Shown: positions 12,607 to 25,248, counted from the first letter of the stretch. The stretch: 64,000 bases of DNA from Theobroma cacao (GCF_000208745.1 NC_030853.1:18012446-18076445), one strand, 5' to 3'. The notes: generated from the letters alone by a model not told the origin. Numbers and translations: made by a program.

Positions 12607-13969
12607 ATGATCTTGTTGTATCTATTATGTGGCTTCAAGTTCACAATAACAGAAAACCATTCTGTTTCCTTTTACTATCTGTGTTAATGTCCTGTTGTTG
12701 CTGTTTTTTTTCCCCTGCTTTTCATCTGGATTACTTTAATGTTCTTCCGCTTTCAATCTGGTAAATTTCAGACCAGATTCTAAATAACAACGCATGGATT
12801 CAGTTCATCTTAAATGTGAATCATTCTCCTGATTTGTGCTTGATTATGCAGTTTCTATGTATGTTCTTTAATTTGCTGTTCTGTTTGGATCTGCCGCCTG
12901 TGTACTTAATTGTTGCAGCAGGCTTGTCCTTCTTTACTCAGATATTCATGAAATTCATCATTCATACGAAAAAGAAACACAAGTTCATAAGATCTCCAGA
13001 GATCTTAATTTTTTTTTCTTTTTTACAAAAAGACAAGCAGACATGTTATTTCCTGGATATAAAATTACCTGAAAATGCTGTAACATAGATATGTGAGTTT
13101 ATTTCACCATTTGCAACTAGAACAATTATTGATGGGTTATATTTGGATTAATTACATATTTGGCAGTTAAATTATAATGACATTATTGATTTGACAATTG
13201 ATGTTTAAAACTTTACAATCAGATATTTAAATTTTACTTTTATAAAACAATTTGTACTTTTGACTAAATCCTCCGTGAAAATAGATAATCAAGCAAAAAG
13301 ATCAATAAAAATAAGACACGTGTCTAAAAATATCAGGTTATTTTATTTTTATTTTTTAAAAATTAAAAATAATAAAAAGAGAAAATGAAAATAGTTTTCC
13401 ATTTTGTTCATTTTCCAATTTTATAAGTGAATTCTTTAGAAAAAGACTTAGAGGATCTTTCTTTTAATTAATAATTTTCTGATTATATATTATATTCTTG
13501 ATTTTATATGACTCCAAACGCTTTATGATACTTTCAAAGTCAAATTTAATAATCGGTCTAATTGAACTAAAGAAAGAATCGCAAGCTACAATTATTCAAG
13601 TTTTATTTATCAACAAGTGAGAGTACGTATTCTACATAAATAAATAAATGAAATTATCATGATACTTGTAAATTTTTTTCGTATGCAACTTTTATTAATA
13701 TTAGACATCAATTATGGTTTTTCTTTCTATTTTACATTCTCCTTTCATATTCATCTTCAAATTCGATATTCGATATGAATTTTGTGAACAAATTGAGCTA
13801 TTACTTACTAATTTTCATTTATTAAAATATTTTAATAAATTTTTGAAATTCATATACGTGACAAATCTAATTGTAACTTGATGTTCTGAATTTTTATTTC
13901 CTAAGAAAAGTTTTTACAATTAAAGTACGACAACATCTTTCATCAAAGAAAGGTACGATACACCCCTGT
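12607..13969. other. Intergenic between convergent RALF 1 and receptor copy B
   Basis: It should hold both 3' UTRs. The sequence turns very AT-rich after 13090. An open stretch at 12816-13088 has no family likeness and I do not count it as a gene. Confidence 0.5.
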
Positions 13970-16570
13970 CTATTTGACATTGTCATCCTTTGAATCCAAA
14001 CTCTCTGAGAGAAGATTATTAGAACTTGCGATACTGAAGTCACCTATAGCAAAACTATAACCATCACTGCACATGGTGCTCCTTGATTTTGAAACTTGTT
14101 CACTTGACCCACTAAATATCTCATCATCGGTGGAAACAACCTCTTTCCCCTCACTTTTTTGAACCTTCTTCATCCCATCATTAGTCTTCTCTGTAGTGTC
14201 CTGAAGCTGCGAAGCAAATTCAAGGCTCCAAACTACATCACTCATTGTTGGCCTTTCAATTGCTTTGTCACTTACACAACTCTTAGCAATCTCACCAAAC
14301 TTCTTCAAACACTCAGGTGCAATCTCACCTGTCAAATATGGGTCTATAATTTGATCAAGGGTTCCCCTTTGACAACAAATGCGACCCCAATTTGCCAAGC
14401 TAACTTGCTGCTTTGGCAAGTTTTGGATTACAGGTGGCCTAGCACATAGTGCCTCAAACAACACCACACCAAATTAGTACACATCAGATTTCTCAGTCAG
14501 TTGCTGCCTAAGATAGTATTCTGGATCTAAGTACCCGAAACTACCCTTTACCACAGTGCTGACATGGGTTTGGGACATGCTGGTGGGACCCAATTTGGAC
14601 AACCCAAAGTCTGAGACTCTAGCAACATAATTCTCGTCCAACAAAATGTTGGACGATTTCACATCACGATGAATGATACTTTGCTTCGCATCTCTATGAA
14701 GATATTGCAGTCCACGGGCAGCTCCAAGGCAAATTTCAAGCCTTAACTTCCATGATAATGGAGGATTATCAGTATTGTAAAGATGATCACGGAGGTTACC
14801 ATAGGGCATGTACTCGTATACAAGTATCATCTCGCCTTGATCATCACAGTAGCCAATTAAAGACACGAGATGAAAATGCCTGAGTTGGGAGAGCATTGCT
14901 ATTTCTGTTTGGAATTCGTGGACCCCTTGTTTTGATGAGGGATTTAGCCGTTTGATTGCTGCGGGGGTGGCACCACCAGCAATGAAACCTTTGTAGACAT
15001 TGCCAAATCCTCCAGTGCCTATTAGAAACTGTTCATCGAAATTATGAGTGGCTGCTTTGATCTCAACAATTGAGAAGCGACGGCAAAGATCAGAGGGGAG
15101 TAACGAGGAAGTGTCTTCAGGTTTAGTGAACTCTGAAGAGAGAGATATTGAGTCCTTCGCTCTTCTTTTTCTATGGAAAATAAAGCAACCCGAGAGAAGA
15201 GATAGGAGAGTTGTAGCACCAAGCACAGCTCCAAGGATCGGAAAAATTGTTGACAGTTTCTTATTTCTTGAGCTTTTCGGTACCCTGGGCCCCTGCTCAG
15301 GAGATATAGGACTTGCCAAAGGGTCTGGGTTAGGCCCTGCTAGAATGCCTTGAGAATTGTTCAGCTTGAAAATCTCTATCCCGTTCAAGATGGCATCAGC
15401 AAATTTTGGAGTTGAATCCATGTTAGGGTGCAAGGCTAGCCACAGTTGCTGCGTTGTTGCAAATATCACATAATCTCTGTACATAGGAATCCCAGAGCCA
15501 CCGGTCTGTTTAAACAAATCAATTTGTCTCTCAGCCGTCTGATTATTAATAAATATATCAAACACACGCTGATTTGATTTTTTGATCTCCGGAGTCTCAC
15601 AAAAATGCAACCTGACAAGGTAAGAGAATCGCATATCAACATGGAAGATCCAAGTGAGGTTGTAAATGAGATTAATGTGCGAATCTACAGACATGGTACG
15701 CTCAGTGGCATATACATTCACTGGTGCAGTGTAAGCCGGTATCTTTGGCGTGTATTTGATCGGATCGTTAAGGAAAGATTGTACAGTCCCAACTGCGGCC
15801 CCGTCGATATACGCCCCATCTTGGGACCATGTTCGATACATACCGGTATCTTCTATGTTGCGGATCTCCTGTCCCCCAACATTTAGCCGATAAAGAGTCT
15901 CAAGATTGGTGGTATTTTGCAAAAGAAAGGAAAAACCATAGCCAACTAAAGTCGGTTGGTCATCGTCACCACGCATGTAGAGGCTGCTTGGCATGGAAAC
16001 AATTTCGATGCCATTAATGAAAGCATAAGAGTTGGGAGATGGTACAAAGGTTAGGCTCAGCATCTGATTGCCCCATACGGTAATAATGTATTCTTTGATG
16101 AAGTGGGAAATTGGAGGTCTTGTAGCGGAAGCGGTTAAATAGGCACTGAAATTGCTCAAGAGAGTGCTATTATTGGCATTGACAGAGAAGAAAGAAGTGG
16201 TGATATTTAGGCCGGGGAATTCAGCTGAATAGAAGTAGAGACGGAGAAACTTTGGGCCAGGCGATACAGGGAAGTTGTAGGTGAATTCAGAGCGAAATAT
16301 ACGTGCAGTCATGTATGGAATTCTGGTGACAGAGGAGTCCTGTTGGGAGGCTGTGGAAACAAAAGATGCATTTTCCCTGTTAGGGGCAGAAAATTTTGAG
16401 TGATCAGAATCGGCTTCCCAGCTGCGGCCATCAGATGAAGTTGTGTTCGATTGTGCACCACAATCAAGGAGTATATTATCTGTAGGAATGTATGGAGGCG
16501 AGTTTTCGACCGCGGCTATGTGGAGGAGGAGATGGAGAAAAGAGATGATGTAGGTGACCAAGGTTAACAT
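13970..16570 (-). pseudogene. CrRLK1L (FERONIA-like) receptor kinase copy B, one internal nonsense codon
   Basis: A single-exon receptor kinase frame of 867 codons. The start is the ATG at 16570-16568; upstream in-frame sequence has only a TTG. Visible parts are a leader (MLTLVTYIISFLHLLLHIAA), two malectin-like domains (the second with RLNVGG), a transmembrane segment at about 441-465 and a Ser/Thr kinase with GTGGFG, AAIK (K540), HRDVKSSN (D636) and DFG (D654). Codon 699 (14476-14474) is TAA where the intact copy C has Ser in DVYSFGVV. After it the same frame runs on through FGVVLFEALC to a normal end at 13970. As read, the product stops at 698 residues and lacks the rest of the kinase C-lobe. 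It could be a recent null allele, a truncated receptor with intact ectodomain, or a sequencing error. The neighbour is RALF 1, convergent. Confidence 0.93.
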
Positions 16571-17405
16571 TGTATTCAATGTTGAAGGTGTTGCTACTTT
16601 CAGAGAAGTTACAGTTTGTGACAGTCAGGGTGCTGATAACCCCAACGGATAGAAGAAGTTTCGGTCGTACCCGTGTCTGTCTCTCCAATTCCAGGGATCA
16701 TTCCAAGAAGAAGACCGACATATTTACCAAAATATTTAATTTGTTTGTGGAGAAATCTGTGTAAGTAGAATAGAGCCAATTACCTTGACATTGAAAAACG
16801 AAGTGTAACGGAAGCTGTGCTCCAAGTGGTAAGGAAAAGGATGTATGCGATTAATCAAAGAGAATCGTAGAGTTGATAATACTACCAGTTGGAAAGTCTT
16901 TGGCTTCACGCAATGACTTTTCAATCTTTCATGTCCCACTTTTGGATGTTGGAGTGTTGTTCAATCCACCCTTTTCCTTTTGTTTTGAATTTTCATCTAG
17001 TAAAGATTTTTTGAAATTAAAAAATTAACAACTAAATCAACTACTTGATAATTTAAATACTATTATTAGTTTAGTCATATAATTGACAACAATGGGATTG
17101 GTGATAAACTGATAATGATTTTTAAGAAAATAATGACATGAGATCGATAAGTTGGCTTTGAAATCGATAAAGATGAGATTGAAATTAATATTGAGACAAA
17201 ATTTATCCCATAAAAATCAATGACGTTAATGAAGTGAAATGGGATAAGGATATAAATTAAAGTTGGCATATTATGTACAATTTTACTTGATCACATTTAC
17301 AAAGTTCAAAATATTTTTGAAATTAATAAATTATTTTATAATGGTAATAATATATTTTCATATATGTATAAGTAACAAAAAAATTATTTTTTGACATATT
17401 ACAAT
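15663..17405 (-). repeat. Segmental duplication, copy B side
   Basis: Matches 1-941 joined to 5942-6660, with the Copia element as the only large interruption. It covers the 5' half of the receptor and about 0.8 kb upstream, so the ancestral promoter region was duplicated as well. Confidence 0.88.
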
Positions 17406-18351
17406 AATATTATATTCGATAAAACAACAATTACTATTAACTAATAATAGTATAGTAAAAACATTAGACGAAAATTGTAATAAATTAAAAAATTCAGTTA
17501 AAATAAGTAAAAATTGTTTAAATATTAAAATTAAAATTTACTAAAACTAAGTGATGAAAGTTAAAATTTATTATTTTAATTATGAAAATTTTGTAACTAT
17601 ATATTCGTTTTTTTATTAATTATTTTAATTTTAATATTTACTTATTAATTTTATATTGTTCTATTTATTTAATAGTACACTAAATAAAAATTAAAATAAG
17701 ATTTGGAGAAATATTAAATAAATACATGAAAAATTTTGAGATTGGGGCCAAAATCAACAAGATCAAGCTACTAAAATGGTAGATTTAGTCCCTTACAATA
17801 ATTTCAAAATATTCAGTTTCTATATTGTTTAAAAGTGACAATGTCAATCCAATATATTAAAACATTTCTATTATTTATACTCATATAACATTTGGTTTTT
17901 TTTTCTTTTTTTTTTTAAAAAGCAAATTTTATTATCCTCACGATTGGTATTGCTAATATTAGTCTCGAGATGAAATTGTTGGAGACTCTCATTGGCATGA
18001 AGACTAGTTTCGCAAAGGAAAAACCATACAAAAGGAAAGGAAATGGCTGCTTAAAAAAAGCAGTCGTCTTCATCAAATAGCAACCAACTCAAGAGACTCC
18101 CAAATTCCAATCTTGCCTAAACACAAAAACTTGACAACAGGAACAAATCTCCTCAAGCTGTTAGCATTTGGTTGTGTTAACGTAACATTTTCTTGTCAAT
18201 GTGACATTGAATATGACGATTTGACATTTCACAAATGATGTAATAGTAATGTCAATATGACATAATCAAATACTAATATAGATTCTATAAATGTGGACAT
18301 GAAATTCTCCAATGTGAGTTAATAGTTTTAAACAGGATTGGAAAAGAAACA
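17406..18351. other. Intergenic, very AT-rich
   Basis: No coding frame supported. A less AT-rich patch at 17940-18180 has no recognised homology. The segment ends at the target duplication of the MULE. Confidence 0.45.
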
Positions 18352-18360
18352 TATAAAAAA
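18352..18360. repeat. Left 9-bp target site duplication of the MULE
   Basis: TATAAAAAA, identical to 25249-25257. It is low-complexity, but its exact abutment to both termini supports the call. Confidence 0.8.
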
Positions 18361-18899
18361 GAGGAAATTATGAGAAAAGGACCTCGTGATAAGGTGATTT
18401 CAGAAATAACTAGCCATATAAAGTTTTTTGTTTCTAGCCAAAAAGAAACATGAGTAAACCAAAATGCCCTTAAAAACATCATTTCAAATAAATGGTCAGT
18501 TGTTTGAGCTATCTCCCTCTCGTCAAAGAGAAAATAAAAATAAATGCTCAACTGTTTGAGCTTAGTCATCTTTCTCTCTCAACTCTGCCAAAACTTTGTT
18601 GAGCACCATCGTCGTCAGCTCTCTCAGATCTCTGAATTGTACAAACTCTGTCAACTCTCTATTGAGCACCATCGTCATCGGGCTGTGGTCTATCTCTCGG
18701 CATCTTGCCATATTGTCGTAAATTAACAGACCCTATAGCAGAGATGACATCAAGGTACCTATTATTGGGTTTATTACTACAACACACTTAAATTTTTGAA
18801 ACATTTGGTGTAAATTAGAACATGGATTAGAAACATTGCCCAGAGTTGTTACACGCCATGCATCTATAACATGTGTTATCGTTAATTTAGCGTGTCACG

Positions 18900-19150
18900 A
18901 CATTGGTTATATGCATGGTGTGTTACAACATTTTACATTATATGCATAGCGTGTTACAACATTTAACGTTATATGCATGGCATGTTACCACATTTTTCGT
19001 TATATGCATGGCATGTTATCAAATTTTACGTTATATGCATAGCGTGTTACAACATTTTATGTTATTTGCATGGCGTGTTAGCACATTTTACGTTATATGC
19101 ATGGCGTGTTACTACATTTTACGTTATATGCATGGCGTGTAACAACATGA
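18900..19150 (+). repeat. Left subterminal tandem array of the MULE, 31-bp unit
   Basis: About eight units of the type GTTATATGCATGGCGTGTTA plus 11 more bases ending TTTTAC. The unit length of 31 keeps all three frames open, which creates spurious reading frames. The same unit in inverted orientation forms the array at 23540-23815. Confidence 0.92.
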
Positions 19151-19241
19151 CTGACAAATTTTTGAACACGACATGTATTGTGTATAATGATTGACAAATT
19201 TTTTTTTTCAAAATTTCACTAAGGTTCCAATTGTGCGACTT

Positions 19242-21860
19242 ATGATAAGATACGGTGCTCAGTGGGTGGATGGCATTGACAAGGGTGGTGAGTCAAGAAT
19301 GTGGAGGGTTAGGAGTGATTTGTCATTTACGGGCTTGATGAAGCTAGTTGAAGATGTTGTTGGGGTAAACTCAGAATTTGACGAGATTGAGTTACATGCA
19401 TTGATCAGTACACCCGAAGAGCTAACACGGCTAATTATCAAGGACGATGAGGATGTTGCATTAATTCTGCTAGAACAGAGGAATATTTCGACCGTGTATG
19501 TCAGCATTAAGGGACACAGAACAAATGAACAACATGGTAATCAGCTCAATCAAAATGAGATTTACAATGCTTCACAATTACCATAGCATTCACAAGAGTT
19601 TGTGCAGCCCGGTAGACAAACAATATTCACAGAATAGTTGGCTGCACAATTTCGATCAGGATGTGCATCAAACCAATTACTTGCTCCTGTCCAACAAATG
19701 CAATGATCTGGTGGAACTGTAGAGTGTGTAATGCCATTGTTAAATGAGAATAGGACAGATGAGGACAACAATGTGAGGTTGGAGGGTGACACTGTGACGT
19801 TGGAAGATAATACTGCATTTAATGAGGGAAATGAGGATTTGTTCGCTGCCGGTGAAGATAGATTTGATGACAATTCAGATGATCGGCTTGAAGAATGGCA
19901 TGATGATAGTTCAGACGATGACCGACTTTATAATAGTGACATTCCAATTGCAAATAATGTTGAAGGTGAAACGGATCCTGTTTGAGGTGTTGATGTAGGA
20001 GATGTTCAGTGTGATGACCCCATATTCAATAACCCCATCGCTGGTGAGAACGGGATTGGTTTCTTTGATACATTGGTTGATGACAATTATCAGGAAAGGG
20101 AAAATGCAGGGACATCTTGTACGCTGCAAATTGCAGGTGCAGAAAGGTTCTCCTTCCAAACAATTACCATTGAGGAGTCGACATGTGTCGATGATCGTTT
20201 ATATAAAGGAAGGATGTTTTCATCGAAAGTCGAGTTGAAACGAGCTCTGAACATGTTGGTTATAAAGGAAAAGTTTGCGATAAGAGTTAAAAGGTCATGT
20301 CAAGGTTGTTATGAGGTTGGTTGCAAGGACAAGGTATGCAAGTTCAGTGTCCGTGTAGTGAAGTTACCTGACAGAGGAGAATATTGGCAAGTGCGGACGT
20401 TCCACAAAGTACACACTTGTACTATTGATGGTTTGCAAAGGCGATTTCCAACTACGAGTGTGAAAATAATTGTTGAACCTATGTCACACAAGCTTCACGC
20501 TAATGGAGTCACATTGAGAACTAAGGACATAATGTGTAAGATGAGGGTTCAGTGGGGATTGAAATGCTTGTATGGTAAGGCTTGGCAAGCGAAAGAGTAT
20601 GCGGAGAGGCTTTTTTTCGGTCCACCAGAGGAGTCATTTCAACTACTACCCTTGTATTTTTATATGTTGGAACAAGAAAATCCTAGGATAGTGACTACAG
20701 TGGCTATTGATGAGGCAGAAAGATTCAAGTATTGTTTCTAGTCATACGGGTCTTGTATTCGTGGGTTTAAGGATGTAATGCATCATATGGTTGTAATTGA
20801 CGTAACATATCTCAAAGGCAGGTTCAACGGTGTTCTGTTTGTCCCTGTATGCAAAGATGCGAACGAGTGCGTATATCTAGTTACGTTTGGCATCGGCCAT
20901 GTTAAGGACGAAAACTCGTGGACATGGTTTCTTAGAAAACTACGTGATGCGGTTGGTTGTCCTGAAAACACTATGTTCATTTCTGATTAGCATCTTGGCA
21001 TTAAGAAAGTAATCCAAAATGCATACCCAGAAGCGCACCATGGTTTATACGGTTACCACTTAAAAAATAACTTTAAAAACAAGTTCAAGCGTGACGATGT
21101 TTGTATGCTTTTCACCCTTGCTCGAGATTGCTATAAAACGGCCGATTTCAACAGACATATGAACCAGCTACAACAAATTCACCCAGGAGCCCACGTTGAC
21201 CTTATGAGAATAAGTCATGAGAGATGGACACATGCATGTTCATTGGCAAGGCGATACCAAATGATGACATTGAACATTGTGGAATGTGTTAACTCATGCT
21301 TGAAGCATGCAAGATAAATGTCGATCACTGTTTTGATCGAGTTCATCAGAGACATGTTCTAGTGTTGGTTTCATGATCGGCACGAGGAGGCCGTCAAGGT
21401 GACCACACCCCTCAGCCCTTGAGTTGCTAAGCACTTGAGCCTACGGTTCAATGATGCACATCGCTTTGTAGTTAAGCCTATCAATTGAGTGGAGTTCGAA
21501 GTTAAAGATAGGAAGATGGACGGACTTGTAAACCTGTCCACAAAAACCTGTTCATGTTGTGAGTTCCAAACAGATTTACTGCCATGTAGCCATGCCATTG
21601 TAGCAATAAGGTCAAAATATTTTTATTTCTTATTTAAACCCTAATTGACATAGGATTTACATTGTGCTTGAAGATTGAGTTTATTGTATTTTTCAGTAAA
21701 TGCAAATGTGAAGCCATTGAATTCTACGCTGACTACTAAAAGTCAACCATTTTGGTGAAGGGTTATTCGGGATCCATTCGGCCTGTAGGTCATCCTAATG
21801 AGTGGGACATCCACCCGCATGCGAAACAAATTGTCATCCTAGGACTTGTCGTCGCTTCTG
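19242..21860 (+). pseudogene. MuDR-type MULE transposase, many in-frame stops
   Basis: One reading frame runs from the ATG at 19242 (MIRYGAQWVDGIDKGGES) to about 21607 without a frameshift but with about ten stop codons (for example at 19584, 19719, 19983, 20739, 20988, 21315). The transposase DNA-binding region lies at about 20210-20500. The MULE catalytic domain begins at DVTYLKGRFNG (about 20800) and continues through FISD followed by a stop (20988) and NIVECVNSCLKHAR. A SWIM zinc finger (CSCCEF...LLPCSHAIVA) ends the first exon near 21605. A plausible acceptor (TTTTCAG, about 21698) leads to a second exon (KCEAIEFYADYY, VGHPNEWDIHPH). Several of the stops are TAG or TGA where CAG or CGA is likely. 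The protein is not functional as read. Confidence 0.9.
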
Positions 21861-22079
21861 TAAACTGCAATAACAGAAATTACTGTGTTACTTGATAAAC
21901 ATATGTGTAAATGTAGAACACAAACCGTTAGAACCGATCTTATCGACGGGTCATTTCCACTGTGCGTCTGAGTAGGATCGATGGGTGGTTCTAGAGTTGT
22001 CGGCGCATGGTCCAATTGCAAACACAGATATGTTATTCGATAATCATATATGGAATTGGAGAACACAAAACAGTTAGAA

Positions 22080-23416
22080 CTGTCCTTACCAGCTGTTCAT
22101 TGCCTTGACCATGGTCATCCCCTTATTCCATCAACTCAAGGCTCAACAGCTCATCAACTAAAGCAGCGGCAATGTGCATCCGCCTCGTGCCACTAGAGGC
22201 TCTTTTTTCCTTCAAGCTTTTCTTTTTTTGCCTCACACTTAAGCCCTAATCTGACTGATCTTCCATGTGCCCTATTGGCACGTACTCATGGCCTTTCGAT
22301 AACAAGACATCAAGGTCCACAAAATACTTCTGGCTGGCCTCATCCGCGGTGGGTTCCAACGTCTCCAGTGCCCACAACTGCAAATAAACAAATAAAATGT
22401 TGTGATTATCGAATAGGAAAAACTATTATACAAATATAAAGCAAAAATTAGTAGCTGTTCACTCACATGCTCAGCTGACTCTAACTTCTGGAATGTCGTG
22501 TAGAAGTCTTTTGGCTTCTGATTGCAATCCCATCTGCACATTCTTGGGTAGATGTTGTCCTTCGGACTATAGGGGGCAACTATTTTTCGGAGGGCTAGAA
22601 TTGCCTCCATTGCCCAAAACTGCAAGTCAAATGTAACCATTATCAGACCTTAAATTATAAACGAGTGCAACCATAAATTCTTTTTTCAAAAGGAAACTGA
22701 AAAATGTTACGTGATAGTATTTGTATCACCCATGTGAATCCGTAAATATTGTAGTGTAACCGAGTTTCCTTTGTCACGCTTGAGTCAAGCACTTCGAACC
22801 CTTTCAAAAGGTAGTCCAAGGTCAGCTTCCAAACATAGTGGCCCCATGGGAAGACATTCTAAGCATCGATATCTTCCACCAATGACAGCAACCAAGGCGT
22901 CACCCGTCTACAGTAGTCTTGACCAAATAAAATGTTATTCGCGATCAAGACGAGTGCCATCTTGGTCGCGTCTCCTGACCATTGGAAGTTGCCCCTGCGG
23001 AACATATCAAGTAAAGCTTGTAGCTTAACGCTCTCCTGCTCGTTCCAGTAGCTGGCATGAATTTCGTCCGCAGCAACCTCATACGGTCGTCTGAACACAT
23101 CGGGCATTGGACCAAACTTCAGCCTGGTGATAAGGCAGAACTCCTGCTTTGATAGTTACACCTTGCTCTTGTCAATGGCAAACCACAGCTTGTGGTCCAT
23201 TGACTGGCTCTCAGTGATCTAGTGAATCATGATGCTGTACAGGAGACCGACGTAAAAATACCTTTGTGGATAGATGTCCAGGAGCATTCCGAAGCACGTA
23301 TGCTTCACTGAATCGTACTTCCCCTTCTATTGGAGAGTCTTTGTGATGTAATGCAGCTGCGACCACTTACAGTGGGTGTTAATTGCGATGTTGAACGCCC
23401 ACTTCTCCCTCAGCAT
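22080..23416 (-). pseudogene. DUF1985-type protein gene carried by the MULE, degenerate
   Basis: On the minus strand from the ATG at 23416 (MLREKWAFNIAINTHCKWSQ) a single frame with stops reads through YDSVKHTCFGMLLDIYP, then RPYEVAADEI..., FRRGNFQWSGDATKMALV and FPWGHYVWKLTLDYLLKGFE. This is the DUF1985 pattern found beside MULE transposases and Ulp1-like proteases in plants. Further exons follow at about 22640-22470 (FWAMEAILALRKIVAP, MCRWDCNQKPKDFYTT) and 22390-22090. No Ulp1 catalytic triad is visible, so the protease part is missing or was never here. It is transcribed toward the transposase gene. Function in transposition is unknown. Confidence 0.78.
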
Positions 23417-23539
23417 GATCAACAAATTGTCAAATTCTTATACTGTATGCATTGGATCTGCAAAATATGGCACACATGCACCCGTGAGTTAAGCCGTAAT
23501 GTGCAACAAGGTATACTGAAGACATAAATAAGAAATAAA

Positions 23540-23815
23540 TGTTGTGAAACGCCATGCATAACAAGCAAAATGTTGTGATACGCCATGCATAACAAGTAAA
23601 ATGTTGTGACACACCATGCATAACAAGTAAAATCTTGTGACACGCCATGCATATCAAGTCAAATATTGTGACACGCCAAGCATATCAAGTCAAATGTTGT
23701 GACACGCCATGCATATCAAGTAAAACATTGTGACACGCCATGCATATCAAGTCAAATGTTGTCACACGCCATGCATATTGAGTCAAATATTGTCACACGC
23801 TAACGGTGACATGCC
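23540..23815 (-). repeat. Right subterminal tandem array of the MULE, 31-bp unit, inverted
   Basis: About nine units of the type TTGTGACACGCCATGCATAT plus 11 bases, the reverse complement of the 18900-19150 units. The two arrays face each other across the coding part. Confidence 0.92.
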
Positions 23816-24394
23816 AATAACTAACTATAATAATAATGACGTAACACTGTAAACACCAAAAACCCTTAAAACCATTACGACTTAACCCTAAAAACCATTA
23901 AACCAGCAAGAAAACATAGTATAAACATTTGCAAAACAAAACAAAAAACACGAACATATCAAACAAACCCAGTGAATAAGCAAAAAATTAACGAACACAA
24001 GAATATTTTAATTTGAGACTCACCGACCTCTTCACTCATAGCCGACATTGTTGCTAGTGCTGTGGTGTTGTTACGCTTGTAAAGAGCCTTCTCGAACACT
24101 CCGGTACCTACGGGAATGAGAAATGAATCACACAAACGTTAGGAATTCTGAAATATAACTGTTTAAAATGAAAAATGGCCTTATAATATTCTTATTTATT
24201 CATTTCACTAAGGGGAATTAATTTAGTGGAAGTCCAAACGATTATCACGTTAACTGCTCGTATTTTTTTCCTCTCTCTATTTCACACCATTACGTGTTAG
24301 CTGTTCAAGCAATGCCGTGTCAGACACTCTAAACTATAGCGTGTCAACTGTTCAAGCAATGTCGTGTTAGCTATTCAAGCATTGTCGTGTCACA

Positions 24395-24765
24395 CACTCT
24401 AAACATGTCATGTCACCAACTTTGAACTCTAGCTTGTCACAGCTTCACTCCATGGCATGTCACCAACTTTGAACTCTGACGTGTAACAGATTCCCTCCAT
24501 GGTGTCTCACAAACTCTGAACGTTGGCGTGTCACAGATTCCCTCCATGCCGTGTCACCAACTCTAAACTCTGATGTGTCACAAATTCCCTCTATGGTGTC
24601 TCACCAACTTTGAACACTGACGTGTCACAAATTCCCACCATGGCAGGTCACCAACTTTTAACTCTAGCATGTCACAGATTCCCTCCATGGCGTGCCACCA
24701 ACTCTGAACGCTGGTGTGTCATAGCCGTGTCACACATTCCCAACATGACGTTTCACAAACTCTAA
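24395..24765. repeat. Tandem array of about 47-bp units near the right MULE end
   Basis: Roughly eight degenerate units alternating CGTGTCACCAACTCTGAACT and CGTGTCACAGATTCCCTCCA blocks. Looser relatives with TGTTCAAGCAATG begin at about 24290. The CGTGTCAC core recalls the 31-bp unit's CGTGTTAC. No matching array is seen at the left end. Confidence 0.85.
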
Positions 24766-25248
24766 ACCCTGCCTTGCTACAACCGTCTCACATATGGCCT
24801 GCTATAGCAAGACCATTTCCTACTTTGGATTCACATCTTTCTTCTTTCAATTCACCATCATATCAAGGATTTCTGGTTTCACATCATTAACCAAGCTTTC
24901 CATTCATCACGACCGGTTCCTTGTTCTGTTTTAATATCATTCTTCTCTTATTATCTGAATGCCATGTCCCAAATTTTCAAAAAACCATCTCATGCAACAT
25001 TATTTTGTTTTGCACAACCTTCACAAAAAAAAAAAATAGATATTTTGCACAAAATTAGATGTTCACAAAATTCTTTGCATATTTATTTTTTTCTATTTTT
25101 TGCCTGTTTGAGAGTGTACGCTAGTGAAGATGCTCATTAAGGGCATTTTTGTCCCAAAATCTATTATAGTGGCTAAAAACAGTTACAATTATCTCGAAAG
25201 TTATTTACAAAAATATGTTACTTTTAAGGGCTAAAAAACAATTCTCCC

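Larger units (their letters stand above)
18361..25248 (+). mobile_element. Mutator-like element (MULE) with 9-bp TSD, transposase and DUF1985-type gene
   Basis: TATAAAAAA occurs immediately before (18352-18360) and after (25249-25257), the 9-bp target duplication expected of Mutator transposition. The ends resemble each other as inverted repeats (GAGGAAATTAT against the complement GGGAGAATTGT, followed inward by a TAGCC block and then an AAATGCCCTTA block near 18465 and, inverted, near 25135). Inside are a MuDR-type transposase frame (+) and a DUF1985-type gene (-), plus inverted 31-bp arrays and a 47-bp array. Both genes are riddled with stops, so it is now immobile by itself. Plant MULEs with extra Ulp1/DUF1985-type cargo are known (Kaonashi type); membership here is inferred from domain content. 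Confidence 0.9.

Noticed and set aside
12816..13088. 90-residue hydrophobic open stretch downstream of RALF 1
   Set aside because: No family likeness, starts without ATG, and lies in a probable 3' region.
15605..15886. Plus-strand open frame resembling the one at 15-224
   Set aside because: Both are antisense shadows of the duplicated receptor gene; their mutual similarity reflects the DNA duplication.
18903..19194. Open frames with repeating Tyr/Met/Cys-rich translation (also 23419-23657)
   Set aside because: They are translations of the 31-bp tandem units; a unit length not divisible by three keeps all frames similar. Not genes.
18900..24765. CRISPR-like look of regularly spaced repeats
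   Set aside because: Units are head-to-tail tandem copies with no unique spacers, in a plant genome inside a MULE.
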